NCBI RefSeq assembly: GCF_003367245.1
Contig: NZ_QRGR01000011.1
Coordinates: 124,001 to 188,000 of the forward strand
Direction: 5' to 3'
Source of the DNA: Pontibacter diazotrophicus
GTDB lineage: Bacteria > Bacteroidota > Bacteroidia > Cytophagales > Hymenobacteraceae
DNA: 64,000 nt
Shown here: positions 48,346 through 56,450 of the stretch, piece after piece
Layout of the letters: each line of letters starts with the position of its first letter
Position numbering within the stretch: position 1 is the first letter of the stretch
Notes under the pieces: model-generated
What the model was told of the DNA's origin: nothing
The model's database searches: none
What the model saw: only the letters and a program-made list of their open reading frames with translations
Position numbers and translations under genes: made by a program

Positions 48346-49155
48346 ATTAAATCTTGAATGGTGAAGGTGGCAGCAAAATAAATGCAGTAGGTTGAAGACA
48401 CGGGGTTCCTTGTCTAGCAAGGGTAGCTGAAACAAGGCAGCAGAACACATCTGGAGAAAACAGCTACTGTGTGGTATTCGCGGTCTTCGCTGTATAAGTA
48501 TAGAGATCCTCAAACTGAAGCCGAAGCCGTAAACTTTCTTTTGCTTAGCATAACTGAGCTTATGAGAAGCCGGTAAGCGAGTTTATGTTAAACTCACTCA
48601 GTTTATTTATGACAGTCAGGATGTAAGCCGACATTCTCAGGCATCAAACAATAGTTTACCTGACATTCTCCACTTAACATTTTTCTTTCATAATCCCCTC
48701 TCACTAAACCATGGAGGGGTTGAGAAAGAAAAATGAACCTGTTAGCCTTCTGCTACAAAAATTAGCAGTAGTGTCAGGTCAAGTAGTGGCAATTACACTA
48801 TATCTTGACTATTACAGGTTAGTACAGGCTACGCCTCGTTCGTAGCCTATACTAAACGTTGTACCAAAAGATTCTTTATTCTATCCATGAAGTTTCATGC
48901 AAAAACTCCACATCATTCTTCTTATCAAAAAAGAACAGGTACGTTTTCCCTGATGAACCTCTTTTCCGAGTCTGCTGGTGAAGATAAAAAACTTATAGCT
49001 TACACCTCACCGTACCATTGCAGAAACATTTTGTTAGCAACATGTGCCATTCTTCTCGCAACTTGTAGTCGGTCGTTACATTGTCGTCATGGTGTCGCGG
49101 AATAGAATTAATTATCTCGCCATCGTCATAACCTGCGGATGAATGTTTTACCTTT
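48346..49155. other. Long intergenic stretch with one hairpin
   Basis: About 810 bp without a convincing gene. The ORF at 48887-49105 (72 aa) has a start but no family likeness and odd composition. A hairpin lies at 48818-48857: GTTAGTACAGGCTACG pairs imperfectly with CGTAGCCTATACTAAAC, with a perfect AGGCTACG/CGTAGCCT core. I see nothing else. Confidence 0.4.
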
Positions 49156-51483
49156 TTACTCAGCTTTCAAAACTTTTACAGGTTCAATTTGCGACGCTCG
49201 AATGGTTTGGGACAGGACAGTCAGAAGCCCGACTATGGCAACCAAACCAAAGCCTATGCTTACATTTATAAAACTTAAATCAACAAGACTGCTGCCTAAA
49301 TCTTGTCTAATTAAATCACCGCCAAACAAGCCAGCCGGAACACCAATAAGTCCGGCAATCAGGATAAGAATGCCAAAATTTCTGGTAACTGCCCACACCA
49401 ATTCTTTGTTGCTTGCTCCCAATACTTTTCTTATACCCAGTTCTTTAACACGTGTTTCTACGGAGTAACTTGCTATGCCTAAAATGCCCAAACCAGCGAT
49501 TATCATAACTATAAGGGCAAAGAATCCAAAAAAACCTATTCTTTCTCTACTGCTTGAATAACCATCTCTTAAATTTTGAAGGTTTGCTGTTTTTTCAGGA
49601 AAATGGTTTTTCCATAAGGTTTGAATGGCTTTGGTTGCTTCCAATTCTGTATTTGGCGTTATTTTTATGGTCAAGGTGGCTATTTCATTTGGCAAATACC
49701 GATACATTAAAGGAATTGTTTCGCCAATAATTTCATTGGGCATGATGCCAATGACTTGTACATAGGCAGAATCCAGTAATAGAGTTTGCCCCACTAAAGT
49801 CTCCGATTCAGACTCCATCAATTTTGCGGCAGTTTCATTCACCAACACATATTGCTCAATATTCTGGGGCATATCTTTAGGGAAAATTTGTCCCGATTTT
49901 AAGCTGATACCTTCTGTTTCAATTGTTTTCGGGTCAATACTTACGTAATTCATTTCCAGAATTTTATCATTTAATATTACAGAAGATTTGCCCATTTTAA
50001 TCGGTTTATAATACCAGTTAGTCGCCAAAGTTGTTTCTACCTGGCTTAACTGGCTTATTTCGTTTTGCAGGTTTTCATATTTTTCACCTTTTAAATCAAG
50101 TGTCAGGACATTGGGTGACACGGTTGAGCTAATGATTGCATGATTTTTTATTTCATAATCTGCTAATATGACAACCAATATCATCAGCATGATGGTCACT
50201 GAAAACTGTACGACAATTAAAGCTTTGTAAATAGCAATACTCTGGAACAGCTTAATATTCTTCATTTTACGCAAAACCTGTATGGGCTGAAACGCTGACA
50301 ACAGCCAAGACGGAAGTGCCCCTGCGACTAAGCCTGTGATAACTGCGTAGGTCAACAAACCTAAAATCAAGGTTGTATCATAAGAAAACGCCACATCCAT
50401 ATCGGGTATATAGTGCATTAAAATTTCAACACATGGCATTGTAAACAACAAAGCAAATAGGGAAATCAGGGTCGATTCCATTAAAAATTGACCAATAATC
50501 TGTCCTCTTGTTGCGCCTATCGTTTTGCGAATACCTACTTCTTTCGCTCGAGAGAAGGCACGCGCCAATGTCAAACTGATATAGTTGAAAGCAGATAAAA
50601 GGGTTAAGGCTAGAATCAAAAATAGCTGTGTTTTTATGCCCGTCCAATCGGTGCCCGCATCGAGGTCATTTTTAATGTCATTGTTTCGAGGGGTGATGTC
50701 TTCTATGGGTTGTGCCAAAAAATGAATATTGCTCTTATCCATTTTCCGATTATAGTTTTGGAGCGTTGTATTGAGCTGCTTTAAATCATCTTCTGATTTT
50801 AAACGTGCGTAAATTGCTGAACTCTTGAAGTCTCCCCAACTTTGTGAACTATTACTCAGTGCTCCTTTTTTTTCAAGCATTTCGGCAGCATTAATAGAAA
50901 GCATTGCCTCAATGGGTAGATGTGTTTCTAAAGGCGGGTCCTGGATAATTCCCTCAACGGTATAAGAACCTAAGTTTTCAAATCGAACCGTTTGCCCTAA
51001 AGCATTGGCGTTGCCAAATATCTTTTCTGCTGTTTTTTCAGTTAAAAAAAGGGTGGTGGGATTATTTGTAAGGCTTTGTGCATTACCTGACAACAATTTA
51101 AAGCCAAAAACATCAAAAAAAGAAGGCTCCGAAAATTTTATGTCAATAGGTATATCGCCACCGTCGGTTTGCAAGTTATGTTTTCCTGCCAAGCGTACTT
51201 TTACCGTTTTTTCAACAAAGGAGACACTTTCCATTTGAGGCGCTAATGGTAATGGAGCTGTTGCCCATTTGGTTTGTTCCCCCTCCTTTGTTTCCTGCGT
51301 GAGTATCCGTACTATTTGATTTAATTTTGGATGAAAATGGTCTGTATCGTGAGTGGCTTTTAGGCCTGTAAAAAGTATAACACCAACCGCCATACTCAGT
51401 GACAAGCTCAGTATATTGACTAATGAAAAAAGCTTGTTTTTCCAGAGTATCCGTATAGCGATTTTTAGATTGTCCTTTATCAT
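49156..51483 (-). CDS. ABC transporter permease of the MacB/FtsX type
   Basis: The 775-aa protein has two FtsX-type permease halves. An N-terminal helix (about residues 20-40) is followed by a large periplasmic domain. Membrane segments follow around 287-311 and 335-390, then a second periplasmic domain and the C-terminal FtsX domain with GFFALIVMIIAGLGILGIASY and VKELGIRKVLGASNKEL. Homologues take part in efflux or lipoprotein/peptide export with an ATPase and membrane-fusion partner. No ATPase is adjacent. Codon use is A+T-richer than neighbours such as the MNIO and RlaP genes, a sign of possible transfer. Confidence 0.88.
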   Translation of the reverse strand: MIKDNLKIAIRILWKNKLFSLVNILSLSLSMAVGVILFTGLKATHDTDHFHPKLNQIVRILTQETKEGEQTKWATAPLPLAPQMESVSFVEKTVKVRLAGKHNLQTDGGDIPIDIKFSEPSFFDVFGFKLLSGNAQSLTNNPTTLFLTEKTAEKIFGNANALGQTVRFENLGSYTVEGIIQDPPLETHLPIEAMLSINAAEMLEKKGALSNSSQSWGDFKSSAIYARLKSEDDLKQLNTTLQNYNRKMDKSNIHFLAQPIEDITPRNNDIKNDLDAGTDWTGIKTQLFLILALTLLSAFNYISLTLARAFSRAKEVGIRKTIGATRGQIIGQFLMESTLISLFALLFTMPCVEILMHYIPDMDVAFSYDTTLILGLLTYAVITGLVAGALPSWLLSAFQPIQVLRKMKNIKLFQSIAIYKALIVVQFSVTIMLMILVVILADYEIKNHAIISSTVSPNVLTLDLKGEKYENLQNEISQLSQVETTLATNWYYKPIKMGKSSVILNDKILEMNYVSIDPKTIETEGISLKSGQIFPKDMPQNIEQYVLVNETAAKLMESESETLVGQTLLLDSAYVQVIGIMPNEIIGETIPLMYRYLPNEIATLTIKITPNTELEATKAIQTLWKNHFPEKTANLQNLRDGYSSSRERIGFFGFFALIVMIIAGLGILGIASYSVETRVKELGIRKVLGASNKELVWAVTRNFGILILIAGLIGVPAGLFGGDLIRQDLGSSLVDLSFINVSIGFGLVAIVGLLTVLSQTIRASQIEPVKVLKAE

Positions 51484-51557
51484 GACTTAAAGTATTGCTT
51501 TTTATTGAAAAAGAGGCCAAATACTGAGGGGGGATCCCTTTCAATTCGATTGGCAAA

Positions 51558-51626
51558 GTTGGTACCAAAATACAACTAATTAATTATCAATAATTTATAA
51601 TTAATTAGTTGTATTTTGGTACCAAC
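51558..51626. repeat. 30-bp perfect palindrome upstream of the permease gene
   Basis: Arms 51558-51587 and 51597-51626 are perfect complements around the 9-nt loop CAATAATTT. Each arm contains GTTGGTACCAA followed by an A/T-rich end (CTAATTAATTAT). The inner A/T-rich stem is unsuited to termination. Its place 75 bp before the permease ATG suggests an operator, or a mobile palindrome. Confidence 0.65.
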
Positions 51627-51655
51627 TGTTTATTAAAACCTGTTCGATTTCGGAC

Positions 51656-51686
51656 ACTTGACTGTATCGATTTGATACAGTCAAGT
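51656..51686. repeat. 13-bp hairpin ACTTGACTGTATC in the permease upstream region
   Basis: ACTTGACTGTATC (51656-51668) pairs perfectly with GATACAGTCAAGT (51674-51686), loop GATTT. It is the second palindrome in 130 bp of this gap between the permease and the truncated MDR gene; it may be an operator or a terminator. Confidence 0.55.
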
Positions 51687-51825
51687 ACAAAATATTTTAC
51701 ACCCAAATGAGACTGCGGCACTTACTTTTATCTCAGTGGGTGTTTGCCGTGGAGAAGCTTATTGGTAGGATTGTCAAACGTTTCTTTGTTGTCTGGGAAC
51801 ATTTGTCGGGTTACACGGAAGGGCA

Positions 51826-52434
51826 TTGTTGCTAACGGCTTTGCAAGCACTCCTCACCCATGGTCAACTTAAAGAAGGAGAATCTGTTTTGATTAACGGT
51901 TCTTCAGGAGGTGTCGGCCATTTTGCCGTGCAAATTGCAAAGGCCTATGGCGCTAAAGTCACGGCTGTTTGTTCCAGTAAAAACATCAACTTTGTAAAGG
52001 CATTAGGTGCTGATCAAGTGGTTGCATACGATAAAGAAAGCATTCATCATCACGATGGGCATTACAACCTCATTATTAATACACACGGCAACCTTTCTTA
52101 TAAAGACTACAAACGCATGGGACAGCGAGGCGTCATCGTCGGTTTCACCACGATGGGGCATATGACTTCGCTTCTTTTACAAGGAAGAATAAGTAAATTT
52201 CCATTAGCCCAATTTACCGCTGAAGCCAACACAGCAGATCTAGAGACTTTGGCATTTTTAATTCGGGACCGAAAAATCAGAGTTCACTTAGAGAAGACTT
52301 ATTCTTATAAAGAAATTCCTGAAGCCATAAGCTATATTGAAGCTATGCGCACCAGAGGAAAGGTGGCGATGGTGTGGGAAAGCGTTGCCGGCACAGAAGA
52401 GGTTGATGCCGGACGAAATATCACATACAGCTAA
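51826..52434 (+). pseudogene. 5'-truncated MDR (zinc-type dehydrogenase/quinone reductase) gene
   Basis: The 202-aa open frame from a TTG covers only the cofactor-binding and C-terminal part of a medium-chain dehydrogenase. It opens TALQALLTHGQLKEGESV, which is normally about 110 residues into such proteins, and has the NAD(P) motif LINGSSGGVGHFAVQIAKAY. It ends with PEAISYIEAMRTRGKVAMVW. The GroES-like half is missing, and the sequence before the TTG (from 51781) stays open but does not resemble it. Thus it is a decayed fragment rather than a short functional gene. It is not a copy of the intact MDR at 25033. Confidence 0.7.
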
Positions 52435-52516
52435 CATGAGCTTTGCGTCAGGACGGGCCGATGTGGCCAAACCTGGAGCCTGTGCATGCAATGCGCTTCA
52501 GTAATAGTAAGCCAGA

Positions 52517-52549
52517 TGTACAGGCCGCTTTTTAAAATAGGCCTGTACA
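52517..52549 (-). terminator. Hairpin downstream of the MNIO gene
   Basis: TGTACAGGCC (52517-52526) pairs with GGCCTGTACA (52540-52549) around a 13-nt loop. It begins 17 bp past the MNIO stop. No good U-run follows on the minus strand. Confidence 0.5.
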
Positions 52550-52565
52550 CTTACCATCTCTAAGG

Positions 52566-53723
52566 TTACCGCTTCCACTTCTGTGCAATGCTGACGGCAG
52601 TCTCCAGCATGTGCGGCGCCCAGTTTTCAATTTTCCAATCAGAACCAGCCAGGGAAGACGTAAAGAGCAGTCGCCGGGCCTCTTCGTAGGAAGGTGCTGT
52701 TTCCAGGATGTGCGAGAGCTGCAGCTGTTGGTCGTGAAGCATATCATCCTCCACAACAGGGCCCGTCTGTAGAGGCTGTACCGGCAAAAAGAGATTATCA
52801 TCCTGCCTGGACAAGCTGCTTCTGCTCTTCTGTACCAACGCCTCCATCTTCAGAAAATCCTGACGGAAGCGGTTTCTGCTGCTTTCGGTCTTCAACCCAT
52901 TTCCCAATTGCTCCAGCACAACATATTTCAGGTTGGAGCACTTTGGCACCGTCAGTTCCAGCAGATGGAAAACCTCCTCCGGCACGGCGTCATCGTGGGT
53001 GTCCCTTCTTACCTTCTTCTCTGGTTCAAGCACAGAAGCCTCCCAGCTGCCTCCTGAAATATGGATTTCCCGCACACGATTCAGCGGGTACAGCGTGATC
53101 AGGTCTTCGTATGTAATGGAGAAATTATGGAGCTGGCAGTAGAGGTTGTGCAGGTCCAGTATAAGAAAGCCATTCACAGGCGCTACCAGCTTTTCCAGGA
53201 ATTCGCCATGTTGTTTCACTTCGTCCAGCGAGTAGGAAAAAGCCAGGTTCTCGAGCCCGACCGGGCATTGGCAGGCGTCGTAGATGCGGCTTAACCTGTC
53301 CTGCCCGATGCGCAAAGTGGTGCTGGTGTACGGCACATAGAGAGGAGCACCGGAATGGAAATTCTGTCCGGTAAAAAAACCGAAATGTTCGGTAATATGA
53401 TCAAAAGAATATTGTGAACTTAGTTGTTTCAGTTGTTCCAGCCAGTGCTGCTGCTCCTTTGTCCACTTGCCAGAGAGCAGGGAAAAGAACACGCCGTGAC
53501 CAATCAGCCTGCTTTGTTGGCTATAAGCAAGTAACAAATCAGTGAACCAGTAAGGCACCTGCGCTGCCCAATAGAGCGTATCGAAAGACCACTCAATGGC
53601 CTCTACCCTGCCCTCTTCCAGCAAAGGAAAAGCGGCAGATAGAATATCCGCATCTAAATTACAGGCAATCGTTGATAAGATTTCCGGCTCCTTCCCCACA
53701 GGATGTAGTTCTTTCCCGTTCAA
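52566..53723 (-). CDS. DUF692/MNIO multinuclear iron-dependent oxidase, probable RiPP-modifying enzyme
   Basis: The 385-aa protein matches the DUF692 TIM-barrel family (MbnB, TglH, ChrH). Candidate iron ligands are H76 in IGHGVFF, H113 in TEHFGFF, E158 in GLENLAFS, D190/H192 in LDLHNLY, H221 in EIHISGG, D241/H243 in DTHDD and E271 in VLEQ. The domain covers about residues 12-290; some 95 extra residues follow, possibly a fused partner domain. A known member class oxidises Cys in a peptide. The start is TTG 53723, in the same frame as the upstream peptide and one codon after its TAA. It shares an operon with that peptide. Confidence 0.85.
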   Translation of the reverse strand: MNGKELHPVGKEPEILSTIACNLDADILSAAFPLLEEGRVEAIEWSFDTLYWAAQVPYWFTDLLLAYSQQSRLIGHGVFFSLLSGKWTKEQQHWLEQLKQLSSQYSFDHITEHFGFFTGQNFHSGAPLYVPYTSTTLRIGQDRLSRIYDACQCPVGLENLAFSYSLDEVKQHGEFLEKLVAPVNGFLILDLHNLYCQLHNFSITYEDLITLYPLNRVREIHISGGSWEASVLEPEKKVRRDTHDDAVPEEVFHLLELTVPKCSNLKYVVLEQLGNGLKTESSRNRFRQDFLKMEALVQKSRSSLSRQDDNLFLPVQPLQTGPVVEDDMLHDQQLQLSHILETAPSYEEARRLLFTSSLAGSDWKIENWAPHMLETAVSIAQKWKR

Positions 53724-53726
53724 GGC

Positions 53727-53894
53727 TTAGCCCATGCCACAAGCCGGGCAGTTGTCCGGCACTTTCACAACCTCTTTCCCTTTCTCACCGCCCTGCTCCG
53801 TCCTGGGCCCGGGCAACTCTTCTTGTGTACAGCCCGTGGTTTGTACCGTAATGCCAACCAGTATGGCTCCGAGTAACGCTTTAGGTATTTTCAT
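53727..53894 (-). CDS. Signal-bearing precursor peptide ending in CPACGMG (candidate MNIO substrate)
   Basis: From ATG 53894 the product is 55 aa. It has an N-terminal basic/hydrophobic signal (KIPKALLGAILVGITVQ) and a lipobox-like TTGC with Cys22. A polar, Gly/Lys/Glu-rich spacer follows, then the C-terminal core DNCPACGMG with Cys49 and Cys52. An upstream in-frame ATG at 53972 would add 26 residues that spoil the signal, so I prefer 53894. A CxxC tail next to a DUF692 enzyme is the expected arrangement of an MNIO-modified peptide. The signal implies export. The modification itself is inferred. Confidence 0.75.
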   Translation of the reverse strand: MKIPKALLGAILVGITVQTTGCTQEELPGPRTEQGGEKGKEVVKVPDNCPACGMG

Positions 53895-54095
53895 GGCGAT
53901 ATAGCTTATTTTTGGTGCTGGTAAAAATTTCTTCTCACTTGGATGACCCTCATCCAGGAGCAAGGGTTGCATCTGTATTCAGAAAAGGGCTGAAACTTGA
54001 ATTTGGTATGCAATAACAGTGCTTTTTGCAGGTTTCGCTGTTAATAGAATATAGGATAAAGTCTTAGCATTTCAGGTGCAGCGGGAATTGATTTT

Positions 54096-54323
54096 ATGAA
54101 ATACAGAAATCCGCCGCTGCTGTTCCGGGAGCTGCTGCCACTGGTGAAGGGTCAGAACATCAGCAGCACGATTGACAGCATGCTCGAGCTAAAGGCAAGC
54201 GTTAACGAGAAATACCTGCACCCGAAAGAGGTGGAGCTGGAGGTCTATCTCAAAAGCACGCTTTACTACTGCGAGCAAAGGCAAATGAAATTGATGCACA
54301 GAAGGGCGAAACAGAGCCGCTAA
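54096..54323 (+). pseudogene. C-terminal fragment of a paired nucleotidyltransferase gene
   Basis: The 75-aa ORF reads PPLLFRELLPLVKGQNISST, DSMLELKASVNEKYLHP and a Tyr/Cys tail. In my memory this matches the C-terminal part of the nucleotidyltransferase that commonly precedes an RlaP-type gene, whose catalytic GSxxxG-DxD domain is missing here. The intact RlaP-like gene begins 31 bp downstream, so the pair arrangement persists. I judge it a truncated remnant. It could also be a genuine small protein; the absence of the catalytic domain is what I see. Confidence 0.5.
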
Positions 54324-54354
54324 ACCAACTCATCCGGAAAACGATAGAACAACC

Positions 54355-55422
54355 ATGGCACTAACCATAGACGAGCTTAAGACAAAAAACCTGCTGCTGT
54401 TCGAGTGCATTAGCGGAAGCAGGGCTTATGGCCTGAGCACCCCTACTTCCGACACCGATATCCGGGGCGTATTCGTGCTGCCCGAGGAGGACTATTTTGG
54501 CCTGAACTACGTGGAGCAACTCAGCAACGAGAGCAACGACATTGTATACTATGAGCTGCGCCGTTTCGTAGAGCTGCTGGCTAAAAACAACCCCAACATG
54601 CTGGAGCTGCTGAACATGCCCGAAGACTGCATACTATACCAGCACCCGCTCTACAACAGGTTTAAGCCGCAGGACTTCCTCTCGAAGCTGTGCAAAAACA
54701 CCTTTGCTGGATACGCCCTCACGCAGGTGAAGAAGGCGAAGGGGCTGAACAAGAAGATAGTGAACCCGGTGGAGCCGGAGCGCAAGTCTGTGCTGGATTT
54801 CTGCTATGTGGCACAGGGACAGGGCTCGGTGCCGGTGCAGGAGTTCCTGGAGCAGCAGGACCTGCAACAGGAGGATTGCGGCCTGGCCCGCATCCCGCAC
54901 ATGCCAGACCTCTACGCGGTGTTTCATGACCCCGGCACAAACCTCAGGGGCATTGTGCAGAGCGAGGAATCCAATGATGTTTCGCTGAGCTCCATCCCCA
55001 AAGGGTTGCAGCCGCTGGCGGTAATGAGCTTCAACAAAAACGCCTACTCCACCTACTGCAAAGAATACAAGGAGTATTGGGACTGGGTAGAGAAGCGTAA
55101 CAATGCCCGCTACGAAAACACGCTCTCGCACGGCAAAAACTACGATGCCAAGAACCTGATGCACACCTTCCGCCTCCTCGACATGGCCGAAGAAATCGCC
55201 AGCCAGGGCCAGATCATCGTGCGCCGCCCGAACCGGGAATTCCTGCTCCAGATAAAAGCCGGTGCTTTTGAATATGCGGAATTACTGGCTATCGCCGAGG
55301 AACGCATTGCGAAGATGGATGCGCTGTATGCCGCGTCTGATTTGCCAGAGGAGCCAGATATGGAGCGGCTGAATAAAGTGTTGGTAGAGGTGCGGAGGGA
55401 GCTTTATTTAGAATTTCTATGA
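54355..55422 (+). CDS. RlaP-type nucleotidyltransferase (DNA polymerase beta superfamily)
   Basis: The 355-aa protein carries the nucleotidyltransferase motif FECISGSRAYGLSTPTSDTD (residues 16-35), with the GSRAYG and DTD metal site, then IRGVFVLPEEDYFGL. Conserved C-terminal parts are MSFNKNAYSTYC, NARYENTLSHGKNYDAKNLMH and the final VNRPNREF-like region (RRPNREFLLQIKAG). RlaP proteins are linked to RNA-repair ligases in some bacteria; no ligase is seen here. It is preceded by a truncated relative. Its GC-rich, strongly biased codon use contrasts with the permease region. Confidence 0.9.
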   Translation: MALTIDELKTKNLLLFECISGSRAYGLSTPTSDTDIRGVFVLPEEDYFGLNYVEQLSNESNDIVYYELRRFVELLAKNNPNMLELLNMPEDCILYQHPLYNRFKPQDFLSKLCKNTFAGYALTQVKKAKGLNKKIVNPVEPERKSVLDFCYVAQGQGSVPVQEFLEQQDLQQEDCGLARIPHMPDLYAVFHDPGTNLRGIVQSEESNDVSLSSIPKGLQPLAVMSFNKNAYSTYCKEYKEYWDWVEKRNNARYENTLSHGKNYDAKNLMHTFRLLDMAEEIASQGQIIVRRPNREFLLQIKAGAFEYAELLAIAEERIAKMDALYAASDLPEEPDMERLNKVLVEVRRELYLEFL

Positions 55423-55695
55423 AATAACTTTATTGTTATTGTTTGGTGCGCACTGTCTGTCAGAGAGAAAAAGTAGATAAATCTAAAGAATGCATGGCAG
55501 ATATGATATTTTATTCTATCATAGATTCCTTATAACCTAGAGAATGGATATACCCTTTTTTTATCATTTAAAAAATTACCCTTAAAGCTCGAATAAAGCA
55601 AACCTTCAAACAAATGATAACATTATAATATTCTTATATGCCACTTCTAATGAATTCAACTCTGAGTATGGCATTTTTTAAGCCTCCGTTAGGAA

Positions 55696-55960
55696 TTAAA
55701 AGTCAAAGAAATCGCTCAGGAACGATTCCTTTTTCTTGTGCGGATGCTTTTTATGTGAGTCGTGGCCATGATCGCCATAGCCGTAGCGTTTAGAGTCAGC
55801 CTCGTAATTTTCTTTTCTGGAGTAATGGTCGGCGGAGCGCTCCATGATCTTTTCAAGTTCGCCACGGTCCAGCCAGATGCCACGGAAATTGGGGCAGTAA
55901 TCAGTCTCAACTCCGTTTTTCTCGCATCGGAAGCGTTTCGTTGCAGTTAGGGCATTTCAT
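55696..55960 (-). pseudogene. Frameshifted zinc-ribbon (zf-TFIIB) protein gene
   Basis: From ATG 55960 the frame reads MKCPNCNETLPMREKRS and stops. One extra base in the GAGAAAAACGG tract explains it: shifting frame gives NGVETDYCPNFRGIWLDRG, then ELEKIMERSADHYSRKE, to the stop at 55696. That is the usual zf-TFIIB family layout (MKCPxC...xxYCPxCRGxWLDRGELxK), followed by a His/Lys/Asp-rich tail. The second zinc knuckle has Phe in place of its last Cys (CPNF). Two independent lesions make this a pseudogene. Confidence 0.85.
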
Positions 55961-56098
55961 CGTTCGTGATTGCTTTGGTGTATTCTTCAATATAAGCAAA
56001 AGATTGCAAAGCACCGAGTTGCAGAGCCATTGAACATGTGAGCTCCTGCTTGACGTAACCTGGTTTATGAGAAGCTATATTCCTACTTAGGAAATGCT

Positions 56099-56344
56099 TT
56101 ATGTCATTTCTAATATATTGACAGAGGTTACATAGGGTTCAAGAGCCCTTTTACTATCCAGGCCACGTATCAGACTTATAAAATCGGTCTGTGGGTTAGA
56201 CCATACCTCAGCAAAGAAGCCCCCCATGTCATATATTTCAATATAATACCCCCTTCTGCCGCGGTGGGCTAGAAAAGCGCCGTGTGCCCAAATTATTTCT
56301 AACCTTCCGGCTAAGGAATGGCTGTTGAAGAGGGAGAGGTTCAT
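56099..56344 (-). CDS. Hypothetical small protein
   Basis: The 81-aa frame contains GYYIEIYDMGGFFAEVW and PQTDFISLIRGLDSKRALEPY, a beta-alpha-beta-like sequence that looks like real coding, with no membrane segment. I recall similar short unknown proteins in Bacteroidota but cannot name one. The N-terminal start (56344) is uncertain because the first 25 residues look less conserved. Confidence 0.5.
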   Translation of the reverse strand: MNLSLFNSHSLAGRLEIIWAHGAFLAHRGRRGYYIEIYDMGGFFAEVWSNPQTDFISLIRGLDSKRALEPYVTSVNILEMT

Positions 56345-56450
56345 GACACACTATACGTAAGAAAGGAAAAGGAAGCCAGTCTTACAGCATACATCTTTGC
56401 TGAGATGTTAATCTTTTGGCCGTATAACGGCTCTTATGTTCACCAAAACC

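Noticed and set aside
48887-49105. 72-aa plus-strand ORF with KTPHHSSYQKRTG
   Set aside because: No family likeness, atypical composition and no ribosome-binding site; most likely chance in a long gap.
53895-53972. 26-residue N-terminal extension of the CPACGMG peptide (start at 53972)
   Set aside because: The extension is polar and would bury the hydrophobic signal in the middle; the internal Met gives a normal signal-type start.
54634-55164. 176-aa ORF antisense to the RlaP-type gene
   Set aside because: It is a mirror of the high-GC coding sequence of that gene and has no family motif.
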